From Paenibacillus chitinolyticus NBRC 15660 (GTDB taxonomy: Bacteria; Bacillota; Bacilli; Paenibacillales; NBRC-103111), in NCBI RefSeq assembly GCF_000739915.1, contig NZ_BBJT01000004.1, positions 372,001 through 436,000 on the forward strand: DNA of 64,000 bases, given 5' to 3'. The translations under genes were made by a program, and so were the position numbers. This document shows positions 1 to 9,029 of this stretch, piece by piece. Position 1 is the stretch's first letter. Each line of letters begins with the position of its first letter. The notes under the pieces were generated by a model that was not told the DNA's origin, did not search any database, and saw nothing but the letters and a program-made list of their open reading frames with translations.

Positions 1-1085
1 TCCGTGTGCTTCTGCTCGCGCGCCAGCTTCTCCAGCTCGGATGCCGCCTGCTGCCGATTCTCTTCGGCGGCGGCTTTTTCAAGCTCCAGTTCCTCCAAAA
101 GCGCTTCGGCATCCTGCTTCGCCTGATCCGCTTCCTTCCGGACCGCGGCTTCTCTTTGGGCCGCTTCCGCAAGCTCCCCCCGCAATTGCTCCATCTGTCC
201 GTTCTGCTGCTGCTCACGCTGCTTGGACGCCTGCAGATCGCGCTGGACTTGCTCGCTGCGCTGTTTGACCAGCTGAAGCTCGGCCCGTAGGGTCTGTTCC
301 TTCTCTGCGGCCTCCTGGATTTGTAGAAGAGCGGCCGCCGATTCTTCTCTTGCCTGACCGGCCGCCGTTTTTTCTTGTTCCAACTGCTCAAGCAGCGATT
401 CGGCATCGCGCTCCGCCTGCCCGATTTTGCTTTCGAGCGTCTTGATTTGCCCCGCCGCCTGCTCCAGCTCCTTCTTCCACTGATCGGCCTGGCGAGCGTC
501 TTTTTCCATCTGCTGCTTAAGAGACGCCTGTTCCCGCTGGAGCTTCTCCGTGTTTTGCCGGGCCTGCTGAAGCTCAGACTTAAGCTGTTCTTCCCGCTTC
601 GCTGCCTGCTGGGCCTTTTCCTTCGCCGCGTTCAACTCTCGCAGATTCTGTTCCGCCCGCTGCTTCGTCTGCTCCAGGGATGCCGTAAGCTCCTGCTGGC
701 GCTTGGCCGCTTTGGCTCCCAGTTCCCGGGCTTCCGCCAGCTCGGCTTTGCGCAGCTGTTCCTCCTGCTGGGCTCTTTCGAGCTGCCCGCGTGCAGTTTC
801 CACGGCGGCGTCGGCTTTGGAAAGCGCCCGCTGCAAATCGTTCAGCCGGCTTTCCGTCTCGCTGAATCTCTGTTCGACTTTGGCTTTCTCATCCGTCAGA
901 TTGACGGCCGCAAGCACCGCGATTTTGTAGGTATCGAGTCGCGGATAGCTTTCGGCGATCTGAACCATCTGATCATTGACTTCCGCCGCCACTTTGCGCA
1001 CGTAGCCGGGGCTGTTATTGGCTTTCAATTTATATTCATTTCCATATATATCAACGATGATTTTCGTTTTTTCTTCCGAATTCAT
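1..1085 (-). CDS. zapA: Cell division protein ZapA with long coiled-coil extension (3' end beyond window)
   Basis: The first ~85 residues are a ZapA domain (starts MNSEEKTKIIVDIYGNEY; later VRKVAAEVNDQM and AVLAAVNLTDEKAK). ZapA bundles FtsZ filaments at the division septum. The ATG at 1085 has an AGGAGG site 7 bases upstream. The frame then stays open to the window edge, 361 codons without a stop. The remainder is almost all Glu, Gln, Lys, Ala and Leu in heptad-like order, so a long coiled coil is expected, and related segments near AERDAESLLEQLEQEKTAA recur about 98 residues apart. Ordinary ZapA is only 85-110 residues, so this one is at least 3.5 times longer. Its place just after pheT matches the Bacillus pheS-pheT-(rnhC)-zapA order, but a terminator separates it from pheT. 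Confidence 0.88.
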   Translation of the reverse strand, partial: MNSEEKTKIIVDIYGNEYKLKANNSPGYVRKVAAEVNDQMVQIAESYPRLDTYKIAVLAAVNLTDEKAKVEQRFSETESRLNDLQRALSKADAAVETARGQLERAQQEEQLRKAELAEARELGAKAAKRQQELTASLEQTKQRAEQNLRELNAAKEKAQQAAKREEQLKSELQQARQNTEKLQREQASLKQQMEKDARQADQWKKELEQAAGQIKTLESKIGQAERDAESLLEQLEQEKTAAGQAREESAAALLQIQEAAEKEQTLRAELQLVKQRSEQVQRDLQASKQREQQQNGQMEQLRGELAEAAQREAAVRKEADQAKQDAEALLEELELEKAAAEENRQQAASELEKLAREQKHT

Positions 1086-1188
1086 GAGATATCCTCCTTC
1101 GGTTTAAACACTCGAAATCCGGCCGCCTGCATGGCGGTTCCGGTTGAAGACATCGGACTTTTCCATTTGTTTCCTTGTTTTATAGAAA

Positions 1189-1236
1189 AAAGCCGGTCCA
1201 TCGAAAAAGAATTCGATGCGACCGGCCCTATTTCCT
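1189..1236 (-). terminator. Terminator after pheT
   Basis: Read on the minus strand, GCCGGTC pairs with GACCGGC, with an inner CGATGG/TCGAAT-like stem, followed by TTTTTTCT. It lies between the pheT stop and the zapA start, so zapA probably has its own promoter or depends on read-through. Confidence 0.8.
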
Positions 1237-1264
1237 TCCGTAGCCTTGATATTTCAGCGAAAGA

Positions 1265-3715
1265 TCACTTGCGGAGCTCGGCTCCGAAAGCCGATTCCAA
1301 TGCCGCCACGACACGCGCATGCGTTTCTGTGACTTCTTCGTCCTGAAGCGTGCGCTCGGGATGACGATATACCAGCGCCAGAGCGACGCTCTTTTTGCCT
1401 TCGCCCAGGCGTTCTCCCGTATAAACATCGAAAACGCGGATGGATTCCAGCAGCTCCGAAGCCGTTTCCGCCGCCAGGCGTTCCAGATCGCCTACCGGCA
1501 CAGCCGTATCGACAACGAGCGCCATATCGCGCCCTACCGACGGATAGCGGGGAAGTATGCGGTAATCCACTTCGAAATCGGCATGTTGGAGAAGCGGATC
1601 AAGCTCGGCTTCCAGCACGTAGGTGTCTTCAAGGTCCCGTTTCTTCTGAAGCGTCGGGTGCAGCTGCCCCATGTAGCCGATGGACCGGCGCTCTCCATCC
1701 GGAGTGAGCAGGAACAGTTCCGCCGTGCGTCCCGGGTGGAAGCCTTCTTTCTGTGCGGACCTGAATTCGATCGTTACGCCCAGGTAAGAAATCACCCGTT
1801 CCAGCACGCCCTTCAAATCGTAGAAGTCGGCTTTGCGGGCTTTCTGTCCCCAGTGGGCCCCACTCCAGTTACCGGTCATCGCGATGCTCAGCAGACGTTT
1901 TTCCTGCGGCTGTGCGGTCAAGGCCGTCTCCTTGGACAGGAATACCGTGCCCGTTTCGAAAATCGCGACATCATCGTTATTCCGGTTGCGGTTATAGCTC
2001 ACAACCTCAAGCAGATGAGGCACTAGCGACGTCCGCAGGGCGCTGCGGTCTTCGCTCATCGGCATCGCAAGCGGAATCGGCGCGTATTCCGGATAAAGAC
2101 CCGGATAATCGGCGGCATTTTCCCGCTGTCCCAGCGTGTACGTGATCACTTCGTGCAGACCGCTTCCCGTAAGCAGACGGCGGATAGTCCGGCGCAGGGA
2201 CTGTTCGCGCGTCAAGGAACCGGGGGTCGTTACGCCGGTCATCAGCGTCGTCGGGATGTTATCGTACCCGTACAGACGCGCAACCTCTTCAATGAGGTCA
2301 ACGTCCCGGGTAATATCTCCGCGACGGCCAGGCACGTGAACGATGAGAGAATCTTCTTCGAGCAATCCGTATTCGAGACCGAGACGGTCAAAAATTTCTT
2401 TGACCTGCTGCAGCGAAAGTTCCGTGCCGAGGTACGTATTCACACGTTCCAGTTTCAATGGAATCTTGACGCCGGAGTAGGCTTGAACGGTCTCCTGCAC
2501 GATACCCTGGGCTACCTGGCCTCCGGCGCAAAGCACGAGGAGAGCCGCCGCACGGTCAAGCGCGGGAATCACCGCTTCCGGATTGACTTCCTTCTCGAAA
2601 CGGAGGCTCGCCTCCGAACGCAGACCGAGCTGACGGGACGTTTTACGGACGGACGGGCCGGCAAACCGAGCCGACTCCAGCAAAATCGAAGTCGTGCCCT
2701 CCGTCACTTCGGAATTGGCTCCGCCCATAACGCCGGCAATCGCGATGGGTTTGAAGGCGTCGGTGATGAGCAGCATGTGCGGCTCCAGCGTACGCTCCAC
2801 ATCGTCGAGCGTCACAAGCTTCTCTCCTTCCGTCGCCAGGCGGACTTCGATTTTGCCGCCCGCGACCTGATCCGCGTCAAACGCGTGAAGAGGCTGACCG
2901 TATTCCAGCATCACGTAATTCGTAACGTCTACGATGTTATTGATGGGACGGATGCCCGCCGCCATCAGCCGGTTCTGCAGCCACAGCGGAGACGTACCGA
3001 CGCGGACGCCCTCAATGAGGCGCGCCGCATAATGCGCACACTGATCGGGTGCGGCGATCGAGACGGAAATTTTATCCTCCGCTTTGACGGTGCTGAAATC
3101 GACGTTGATGTTGCGTCCTTCTTCCGGCAGCTTCACCGGACGTCCGAGAATCGCGCCGATTTCATACGCGGTGCCGATCATGCTCAGGCAGTCCGAACGG
3201 TTCGGCGTCAGCTCGAGTTCCAGGACATTGTCACTTAGACCCAGCACGTCCACGATCGGCTTTCCGATTTCGGTATTTTCCGGAAGAACCAGAATTCCTT
3301 CCTGAATTTCCTTCGGCAGCAGTTTATCGTTCATGCCCAGCTCTTTGGCGGAGCAGATCATGCCCTGTGATTCCACGCCGCGAAGCTTGGCACGCTTGAT
3401 TTTGAAATCTCCGGGAAGTACGGCGCCGATAACGGCAACCGGGACCTTTTGTCCGGCATCCACATTTTTCGCTCCGCAGACGATCTGCAGATCCTCGCCC
3501 GTTCCCACATCGACCGTACACACGTTGAGTTTGTCCGCATCGGGATGTTTCGTCTTCGATTTGACATAGCCGACGACAACGCCCGACACGCCTTTGTTCA
3601 GCGATTCGACAATGTCGACTTCGATGCCGCTCCGTGTCATTTTATCTGCAAGGTCTTCAGCCGTGAAGCCCTGCACGTCTACATAATCCGACAGCCATTG
3701 ATAAGATACTTTCAT
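1265..3715 (-). CDS. pheT: Phenylalanine--tRNA ligase beta subunit
   Basis: This is the beta chain of the cytoplasmic alpha2beta2 PheRS, which charges tRNA-Phe. The 816 residues match the bacterial family length. Visible in order are an N-terminal OB-fold tRNA-binding (EMAP-like) domain at about 40-150 (VVGYVKSKTKHPDADKL), B3/B4 editing and B5 domains in the middle (PINNIVDVTNYVMLEYGQPL, RRGDITRDVDLIEEVARLYG), and a C-terminal anticodon-binding FDX-ACB domain from about 720 (RYPSVGRDMALVVD). It lies 25 bases after pheS and is co-transcribed with it under the Phe T-box. Confidence 0.98.
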   Translation of the reverse strand: MKVSYQWLSDYVDVQGFTAEDLADKMTRSGIEVDIVESLNKGVSGVVVGYVKSKTKHPDADKLNVCTVDVGTGEDLQIVCGAKNVDAGQKVPVAVIGAVLPGDFKIKRAKLRGVESQGMICSAKELGMNDKLLPKEIQEGILVLPENTEIGKPIVDVLGLSDNVLELELTPNRSDCLSMIGTAYEIGAILGRPVKLPEEGRNINVDFSTVKAEDKISVSIAAPDQCAHYAARLIEGVRVGTSPLWLQNRLMAAGIRPINNIVDVTNYVMLEYGQPLHAFDADQVAGGKIEVRLATEGEKLVTLDDVERTLEPHMLLITDAFKPIAIAGVMGGANSEVTEGTTSILLESARFAGPSVRKTSRQLGLRSEASLRFEKEVNPEAVIPALDRAAALLVLCAGGQVAQGIVQETVQAYSGVKIPLKLERVNTYLGTELSLQQVKEIFDRLGLEYGLLEEDSLIVHVPGRRGDITRDVDLIEEVARLYGYDNIPTTLMTGVTTPGSLTREQSLRRTIRRLLTGSGLHEVITYTLGQRENAADYPGLYPEYAPIPLAMPMSEDRSALRTSLVPHLLEVVSYNRNRNNDDVAIFETGTVFLSKETALTAQPQEKRLLSIAMTGNWSGAHWGQKARKADFYDLKGVLERVISYLGVTIEFRSAQKEGFHPGRTAELFLLTPDGERRSIGYMGQLHPTLQKKRDLEDTYVLEAELDPLLQHADFEVDYRILPRYPSVGRDMALVVDTAVPVGDLERLAAETASELLESIRVFDVYTGERLGEGKKSVALALVYRHPERTLQDEEVTETHARVVAALESAFGAELRK

Positions 3716-3740
3716 CGCCTTTTTCCTCCTTCTTTCCCGT

Positions 3741-4775
3741 TTATAGGTGGACGAACTGTTTCAGGAAGCGCAGATCGTTCGTATAGAAATTACGGATATC
3801 TTCAACCCCGTATTTAAGCATCGCTACGCGCTCGGGCCCCATGCCGAAAGCGAACCCGCTGTATTCGTTCGGATCGTACCCGGACATTTCGAGCACCTTC
3901 GGGTGAACCATGCCGGAGCCCAGAATTTCGATCCAGCCGGTCTGCTTGCAGGTCCGGCAGCCTTCGCCGCCGCACATCATGCAGGACACGTCGACTTCCG
4001 CGCTCGGCTCGGTGAACGGGAAGAAGCTCGGGCGCAGGCGGATTTGAGTCTGCGGGCCGTACAGCTCGCGCACGAACTGCAGCAGCGTTCCTTTCAGATC
4101 GCTCATACGGATGTTCTTGTCGATGACAAGACCCTCGATTTGCGTGAACTGATGGGAGTGCGTCGCGTCGTCATCGTCGCGCCGGTACACTTTACCCGGA
4201 GAGATGATTTTGACCGGCACGGCTCCTTTGCGGCCTTCCATCGTCCGGACCTGGACAGGGGACGTATGCGTGCGGAGCAGGAGCTCCTCGGTGATGTAGA
4301 ACGAATCCTGCATATCGCGCGCCGGGTGGTCCTTCGGCAGGTTTAGCGCTTCGAAGTTGTAGTAATCGCGCTCCACTTCCGGCCCTTCCACGACGGTGAA
4401 TCCCATTCCGATAAAAATGTCCTCGATCTCTTCGACGATCTTGTTCAGCGGATGAACGGCTCCCTGCACGGACGGACGGCCCGGCAGCGAAACGTCGATC
4501 GTTTCGGCGCGGAGGCGGTTTTCCGTCTCCTGGCGATCGTATTCTTCCTGCTTCGCCGCGATCACTTCTTCGATCGCACCGCGGACGTCATTGGCCACCT
4601 GGCCGATAACCGGGCGCTCTTCCGCGCTTAACGCGCCCATGCCGCGCAAAATTTCGGTCAGCGGCCCTTTTTTGCCCAAATACTTGACTCTGAGATCATT
4701 CAGCTCCTGCTGGCTGCCGACAGCGGCCAATTCCTGCAGCGCTTGTACTTTTAACGCTTCCAAACGTTCTCTCAT
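3741..4775 (-). CDS. pheS: Phenylalanine--tRNA ligase alpha subunit
   Basis: This is the catalytic alpha chain of PheRS, 344 residues. The start is the ATG encoding [11 protein letters not shown], placed after an AAAGGAGGGA site. A longer in-frame extension lies inside the leader and is not credible. An N-terminal coiled-coil arm (about 1-85) precedes the class II core: motif 2 ([20 protein letters not shown]), a [12 protein letters not shown] zinc-type segment, and motif 3 ([17 protein letters not shown]). First gene of pheS-pheT. Confidence 0.98.
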   Translation of the reverse strand: MRERLEALKVQALQELAAVGSQQELNDLRVKYLGKKGPLTEILRGMGALSAEERPVIGQVANDVRGAIEEVIAAKQEEYDRQETENRLRAETIDVSLPGRPSVQGAVHPLNKIVEEIEDIFIGMGFTVVEGPEVERDYYNFEALNLPKDHPARDMQDSFYITEELLLRTHTSPVQVRTMEGRKGAVPVKIISPGKVYRRDDDDATHSHQFTQIEGLVIDKNIRMSDLKGTLLQFVRELYGPQTQIRLRPSFFPFTEPSAEVDVSCMMCGGEGCRTCKQTGWIEILGSGMVHPKVLEMSGYDPNEYSGFAFGMGPERVAMLKYGVEDIRNFYTNDLRFLKQFVHL

Positions 4776-4819
4776 GTGTAATCCCTCCTTTAGATCTGGC
4801 AACCCTTGACGGTTTCCGG

Positions 4820-5110
4820 ACAACAAAAAAAGCTTCTCCGCCCGGTAAGGGACGAAAAAGCCGTGGTACCACCCTTGTTAGACCGCCTGCTGCGCAAAAT
4901 GCCTTCTCGGAAGGTCATCCGCCTCTGACGTGTCTCACTCTTCGAAATAACGGTTCGTAGCCGGTACTCTCTACTGACTGGCCCCAGGCCACTGTTCAAG
5001 AAACTGCTCGGGAGCGAACTTCGGCAGCCTGGTTCCACGGGGACGCTCTCAATCTCCGGCGTCTCCTCCCTGTCAGGAAGCACTGCGTACTTTTCTCCTT
5101 CATTGCATTT
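4820..5110 (-). promoter_or_regulatory. T-box leader of pheST (Phe-specific)
   Basis: The minus strand carries the T-box core AAGGGTGGTACCACGG (around 4863-4878). It is followed by a 12-bp terminator stem (GCTTTTTCGTCC / GGGCGGAGAAGC, several G-U pairs) and TTTTTTTG. In the Stem I region the motif CCGAAGTTCGCTCCCGAG can be aligned with the trpS leader at CCGAA...GCTYCCGAG. This places UUC (5016-5018), a Phe codon, in the specifier position. Uncharged tRNA-Phe should favour read-through into pheST. Confidence 0.95.
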
Positions 5111-5222
5111 GTTATGGAATTGGTTACTGCATTTAACTATGCCACCTATTATATGAAAATCGGCGCGGCGTTGCAAGCCCATTCAAAGCCCGCTTTCCTT
5201 GTAAAAAAAGAACATGCGGCGG

Positions 5223-5537
5223 TTACGTAAGAAGCTTGAGTCCTACGGCCGCCGAAATAATCATGGCAATAAACAGGATGCGGCGCCAGTCTTTGGACTC
5301 CCCGAACATAAACATGCCCAGCAGTGTGCCCCCGCACGTGCCGATTCCGGTCCACACGGCGTAAGCCGTGCCCATCGGGATGGTTTCCATGGCATAGGAC
5401 AGCAGCGAAAAGCTGATGCCGAAGCCGAAGAAAAGCAGCACGTAAGCCCCAATCGTCTTCTTCCGTGCGATTTTGTTCATGGCGAGTACGCCGAAAATTT
5501 CCGAACATCCCGCCAATATCAGTGCGGCCCATGCCAT
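5223..5537 (-). CDS. SMR-family efflux subunit (second of a pair)
   Basis: Four-helix small multidrug resistance transporter, 104 residues. Glu13 in helix 1 (AGCSEIFGVLAMN) is the conserved proton/substrate-binding carboxylate. The helix 2-3 motif IPMGTAYAVWTGIGTCGG is closer to the SugE/Gdx guanidinium-exporter branch than to EmrE. The gene starts where the upstream SMR gene stops (shared base 5537), so the two probably form a heterodimer, as in Bacillus YkkCD or YvdRS. The substrate cannot be read from sequence. I saw no guanidine riboswitch upstream, which makes control by the neighbouring TetR more likely. Confidence 0.9.
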   Translation of the reverse strand: MAWAALILAGCSEIFGVLAMNKIARKKTIGAYVLLFFGFGISFSLLSYAMETIPMGTAYAVWTGIGTCGGTLLGMFMFGESKDWRRILFIAMIISAAVGLKLLT

Positions 5538-5884
5538 CAGGAATTCCCTCCTTTCGCCGGTTCTTCCGGTTCTTTCGTCGTGATTTTAAGCCCGATCACG
5601 CCGCCGAGCAGAATCAGGATAAAGACAATCTTCAGCCAACTGATCGGCTCTCCGAACACGATCGTTTCCGTAAGGACAGTGCCCGCCGTGCCGATCCCAG
5701 TAAATACCGCGTACACCGTTCCTACGGGCAGACGGCTAGTCGCCATCAGCAGCACCCAGAAGCTGAGCAGGATCGCGGCTCCGGTCAATATCCAGGTAAA
5801 CGCGTCATGCGCATGTTTCAGACCCGAAACCCAGCCGATTTCCAGCAATCCCGCCGCCAGTACATAAATCCAGTTCCGATTCAT
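5537..5884 (-). CDS. SMR-family efflux subunit (first of a pair)
   Basis: Partner SMR protein of 115 residues with four helices and Glu15 in helix 1 (AAGLLEIGWVSGLKHA). The motif RLPVGTVYAVFTGIGTAG replaces the usual Trp of AVWTG with Phe. The hydrophilic C-terminal tail (EPEEPAKGG) is longer than in its partner, a common asymmetry in paired SMR proteins. It lies between the TetR gene and the second SMR gene on one strand, an order like Bacillus yvdT-yvdS-yvdR. Confidence 0.9.
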   Translation of the reverse strand: MNRNWIYVLAAGLLEIGWVSGLKHAHDAFTWILTGAAILLSFWVLLMATSRLPVGTVYAVFTGIGTAGTVLTETIVFGEPISWLKIVFILILLGGVIGLKITTKEPEEPAKGGNS

Positions 5885-5927
5885 AATCGAATCGTGCCTC
5901 CTTCTTTCTCCGTATGCTCATGAAGGC

Positions 5928-6497
5928 TCATGAATGGGAGATTCCCCGCCAGTAGACGTCCCACGAAGCCTCCAGCCTTTTATCGTAACTTTCGGCCGTA
6001 CCGTACAGCAGTTCCACAATGACCCCGTCCATCAAACAAAGAAAAGCAGCCGCAGCTTTATCCGGATCGACGCCGATAGCCGAGCGGTCCCCGGTAAACA
6101 CGGACGTAAGCAGCTCCTCCATCCGGGACAGGTACGTATAAGAGAGATCTATCGTTTCCCTGTACACCGAGGCCGGCGGAAAGTACATCATCCGGATCCA
6201 AAACTTCGTCGAACCGTTGTGCTCGTACTTGCCGCGCGTATGGGACAACAGCTTATACAGCTTGCGGTCAAGCGCCTCGCCCCCTGTTTCCAGATGCGAG
6301 GCGGCAAAATCCAGCTCGCCGCGCGACGCGTCCTGCAGCACGCTGAGAAACAATTCCTCTTTGCCTTTAAAGTGTGCGTAGATGGAAGGCGTTTTTATCC
6401 CTACGACTTCGGCGATATTCGCCATGGAGGTGCCTTCGTAGCCTTGTGACGCAAACAAATCGAGTGCGGCCGCTTTAATCCGGTCGGGGGTATTCAT
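5928..6497 (-). CDS. TetR-family regulator of the SMR pair
   Basis: 189 residues from the ATG giving MNTPDRIKAAALDLFASQG. An ATG three codons upstream sits only 3 bases from the GGAG and is less likely. Residues ~5-50 form the TetR helix-turn-helix (GYEGTSMANIAEVVGIKTPS, YAHFKGKEELF). The rest is the all-helical ligand and dimer domain. It is the first gene of the operon with the two SMR genes. A perfect 9-2-9 palindrome directly upstream suggests autoregulation and control of the exporter, with the exported compound as probable inducer. Confidence 0.9.
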   Translation of the reverse strand: MNTPDRIKAAALDLFASQGYEGTSMANIAEVVGIKTPSIYAHFKGKEELFLSVLQDASRGELDFAASHLETGGEALDRKLYKLLSHTRGKYEHNGSTKFWIRMMYFPPASVYRETIDLSYTYLSRMEELLTSVFTGDRSAIGVDPDKAAAAFLCLMDGVIVELLYGTAESYDKRLEASWDVYWRGISHS

Positions 6498-6509
6498 GAG
6501 CCTCATTCT

Positions 6510-6529
6510 CCTAACTAACATTAGTTAGG
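6510..6529. promoter_or_regulatory. Probable TetR operator
   Basis: CCTAACTAACATTAGTTAGG is a perfect inverted repeat with two 9-base arms and a 2-base centre. It lies 13 bases before the TetR start and about 135 bases before the divergent aldo/keto reductase, overlapping the TetR ribosome-binding site. Size and symmetry fit a TetR-family dimer. Confidence 0.8.
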
Positions 6530-6665
6530 TACAGTATGTCACATTTCCGCTTTGGGATCAAGCGGCATTTTGACTTTGTCTTCATTTTCCCGTTAAATGA
6601 AAGAGAACATACCGTACGGATTCCGGGTCCAACACGGTCAAAAACGCACGCGGGAGGCTGAAACG

Positions 6666-7607
6666 ATGAAATACCGCACACTCGGTAAAACAGGATTAAA
6701 AGTGTCCGTAATCGGCGTCGGCACATGGCAGTTCGGCGGCGAATGGGGACAGGACTTTACACAGGATGAAGTGGACGCTGTCCTGGATAAGGCAAAGGAG
6801 CTCGGGATCAACCTCATCGATACGGCGGAATGCTACGGCGATCATTTGTCGGAATCGTTTATCGGCAATTATTTGAGCCGTCGGGGCCGTGAAGACTGGG
6901 TAGTGGCGACCAAGTTCGGCCATCATTACCATGACCGGTTTAAACGGGACGAGCGTTTTTCGGCGGAAGATATGATCGGGCAGCTCGACGCCTCTTTGAA
7001 AGCGCTGGGAGTGGACTATGTCGACTTGTACCAGTTCCATTCGGGAACGGATTCCGCGTTCGACAACGACGCTCTCTGGACGGCGCTGGACAAGCAGAAG
7101 CAGGCGGGCAAAATTCTTCACATCGGCACTTCGATCGCGAAGAACGACAACCTGCATCAGGTAGCCGCCTCCACGCAGGTCGGATCGGAAGCGATCCAGG
7201 TCGTGTACAACCGACTCGACCGCGCTCCCGAAGAGAGTGTGTTCCAGTCGTGCCTGCAGCAGAACCTCGGCGTGCTTGCCCGCGTTCCCCTCGCCAGCGG
7301 CTATCTCAGCGGCAAGTACAAGCCGGGCGCCACTTTCGCCGCCACGGATACGCGCCACCGGCACGACCCCGCCGAGACGCAGCGTAAGCTCGAGGAGGTG
7401 CAGCGCATCCGCGAGCACGAAGTGCCGGAAGCGATGGACATGGCGACGTGGGCCCTCGCGTGGTGCTTGAAGCATGACGCGGTCAGCGCCGTCATCCCGG
7501 GCTGCAAAAACGTCGCTCAAGTCGAAAGCAACGCGAAAGCGGCGCAGTATCTGAGCGACAATCACCCGCAAGCATGGACGGAAGAAGCGGAAGCTTCCGG
7601 CGCATGA
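6666..7607 (+). CDS. Aldo/keto reductase
   Basis: NADPH-dependent (alpha/beta)8-barrel oxidoreductase, 313 residues. The start ATG (MKYRTLGKTGLKVSVIG) lies 8 bases after GGGAGG. The AKR tetrad is complete: Asp52 and Tyr57 (IDTAECYG), Lys83 (VVATKFG) and His125 (YQFHSGTD). The C-terminal region WALAWCLKHDAVSAVIPG is the usual cofactor-binding segment. It is divergent from the TetR-SMR operon and followed by a strong terminator, so it is a single-gene unit. The substrate is unknown. The family includes general stress and aldehyde-detoxifying reductases. Confidence 0.93.
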   Translation: MKYRTLGKTGLKVSVIGVGTWQFGGEWGQDFTQDEVDAVLDKAKELGINLIDTAECYGDHLSESFIGNYLSRRGREDWVVATKFGHHYHDRFKRDERFSAEDMIGQLDASLKALGVDYVDLYQFHSGTDSAFDNDALWTALDKQKQAGKILHIGTSIAKNDNLHQVAASTQVGSEAIQVVYNRLDRAPEESVFQSCLQQNLGVLARVPLASGYLSGKYKPGATFAATDTRHRHDPAETQRKLEEVQRIREHEVPEAMDMATWALAWCLKHDAVSAVIPGCKNVAQVESNAKAAQYLSDNHPQAWTEEAEASGA

Positions 7608-7618
7608 TTGCGCACGCG

Positions 7619-7655
7619 AAAAAGCCTATCCGGTTTTAACGGATAGGCTTTTTTG
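7619..7655 (+). terminator. Terminator after aldo/keto reductase
   Basis: AAAAAGCCTATCCG, loop GTTTTAA, CGGATAGGCTTTTTT. The 14-base stem has A and T tracts on both sides and could work in both directions. Confidence 0.92.
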
Positions 7656-7874
7656 TGTTGCCGTGGGCAGGTGCGCCGCGGGCCTGCACGGACGGGTTTG
7701 CCGTAGGCACGAGGCTTGCCCGGCTCCCGCCTAGGCGCATGCGCATCCGGCTCCGCAAGGCCATGGCCGCTCCGATTTCCGGAGCACCCGAAGCTCCGGG
7801 TGACGCGGAAAGGGTCCGACCGGAGGCCTGCCCCGTGCTAAGGCAGCAAAGCACGGTGTTACCTCACCGGCCCG

Positions 7875-8864
7875 TCAACGTCCGAAATAATCAATCCCCA
7901 TCGCTTCCCGCACTTCCCGCATCGTTTCGCGGCCGATGCCGCGCGCTCTGGCTGTGCCGGATTGGAGAATTTCGTCCACTTCGGCAGGCTTCGCCCCGTA
8001 ATGAGCCCTGCGCTCTCTCATCGGCTCCAGCAGGGCGTTCAGCCCTTCCGCCAGCTTCTCCTTGCAGGCTGTGCAGCCTATGCTCCCCCGTTCGCAGCTC
8101 TCTCTTATTTCCGGAGCCTCTTCGGCCAGAAACGCTTCATGGTAGGTGAAGACCGGACAAATCCCGGGATGTCCCGGATCGTCTTTGCGGATTCTGGAAG
8201 GGTCCGTCTTGGCCTTCTTCAGCTTTTCTCTTACCTCTTCCGCAGAGGCATCGAGCTCAATGCCGTTGCCCAGACTCTTGCTCATTTTGCCGTTCCCGTC
8301 CAGACCGATCAGGCGCGATGTATCGCCGACCAGCGCCCGGGGCTCTTCGAACACCGGCCGGTAGAGCGAGTTGAATCTGCGGACGATTTTGCGGGTCTGC
8401 TCGATATGAGGAATCTGATCGTCGCCTACCGGAACGAGCGTGGCCTTGCAGAACGTGATGTCCGCCGCCTGGCTGACCGGATAACCGAGGAAGCCGTAGT
8501 ACAAATCGTCGTACCCCCGCTGCTCTGCCTCGCTTTTGGTCGTCGGGTTATGCCTCAGCGAGCTAACTGTGACGAACATCGAGTAAAACACCGTCAGTTC
8601 GGCGATTTCCGGAATGAGCGACTGCACGCAGAGCACAGCCTTCTCCGGATCGATTCCGGCCGCCAAGTAGTCCAGCGCGACAAGCCGCAGATGTCTTCTT
8701 ACCAAATCCGGGTCCTGAAAATGCGTCGTCAGCGCCTGCACATCCGCCAGCAGCAGAAACGTTTCCATCCGATGCTGCAGCTCCACCCGCTTTTTCAAAC
8801 TTCCGACGTAATGGCCGAGGTGCAGCTTCCCGGTGACGCGGTCTCCCGTTAATATCCGTTCCAT
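7875..8864 (-). CDS. trpS: Tryptophan--tRNA ligase
   Basis: Class I TrpRS, 329 residues from the ATG of MERILTGDRVTG, which has the better spacing (8 bases) from AAAGGAG. The ATG two codons upstream is almost inside that site. The HIGH-like signature is HLGH (15-18, GKLHLGHYVG) and the KMSKS loop is intact (DGNGKMSKSLGNG). The Trp-family segment YPVSQAADITFCKA is clear. Expression should follow tRNA-Trp charging through the upstream T-box. Confidence 0.97.
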   Translation of the reverse strand: MERILTGDRVTGKLHLGHYVGSLKKRVELQHRMETFLLLADVQALTTHFQDPDLVRRHLRLVALDYLAAGIDPEKAVLCVQSLIPEIAELTVFYSMFVTVSSLRHNPTTKSEAEQRGYDDLYYGFLGYPVSQAADITFCKATLVPVGDDQIPHIEQTRKIVRRFNSLYRPVFEEPRALVGDTSRLIGLDGNGKMSKSLGNGIELDASAEEVREKLKKAKTDPSRIRKDDPGHPGICPVFTYHEAFLAEEAPEIRESCERGSIGCTACKEKLAEGLNALLEPMRERRAHYGAKPAEVDEILQSGTARARGIGRETMREVREAMGIDYFGR

Positions 8865-9029
8865 ATTCATTTCTCCTTTGAATGTTGGTTTCAATCCCTT
8901 TTCGCAAATCTGTCAAACCTCCGCGCGTCCTGCTTTCCAGACGCCACCACCAACCGTCTTCCACGGCCATCACCCCCTTTATGTATAATAAAATGTTTTC
9001 GAAGAATAAGGTCCGGAGCGTAAACCGGA

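Noticed and set aside
375-1346. Long plus-strand frame opposite zapA
   Set aside because: It is the antisense of the ZapA coiled coil; the Leu/Arg-rich protein is a by-product of Glu/Gln-rich coding on the other strand, and it has no ribosome-binding site.
4790-5182. Minus-strand frame inside the pheS leader
   Set aside because: It coincides with the T-box structures and has no independent support.
5110-5222. Possible guanidine (ykkC-type) riboswitch controlling the SMR pair
   Set aside because: The pair's promoter is on the other side, at the TetR gene, and the spacer between TetR and the first SMR gene is only 43 bases. No riboswitch core was seen.
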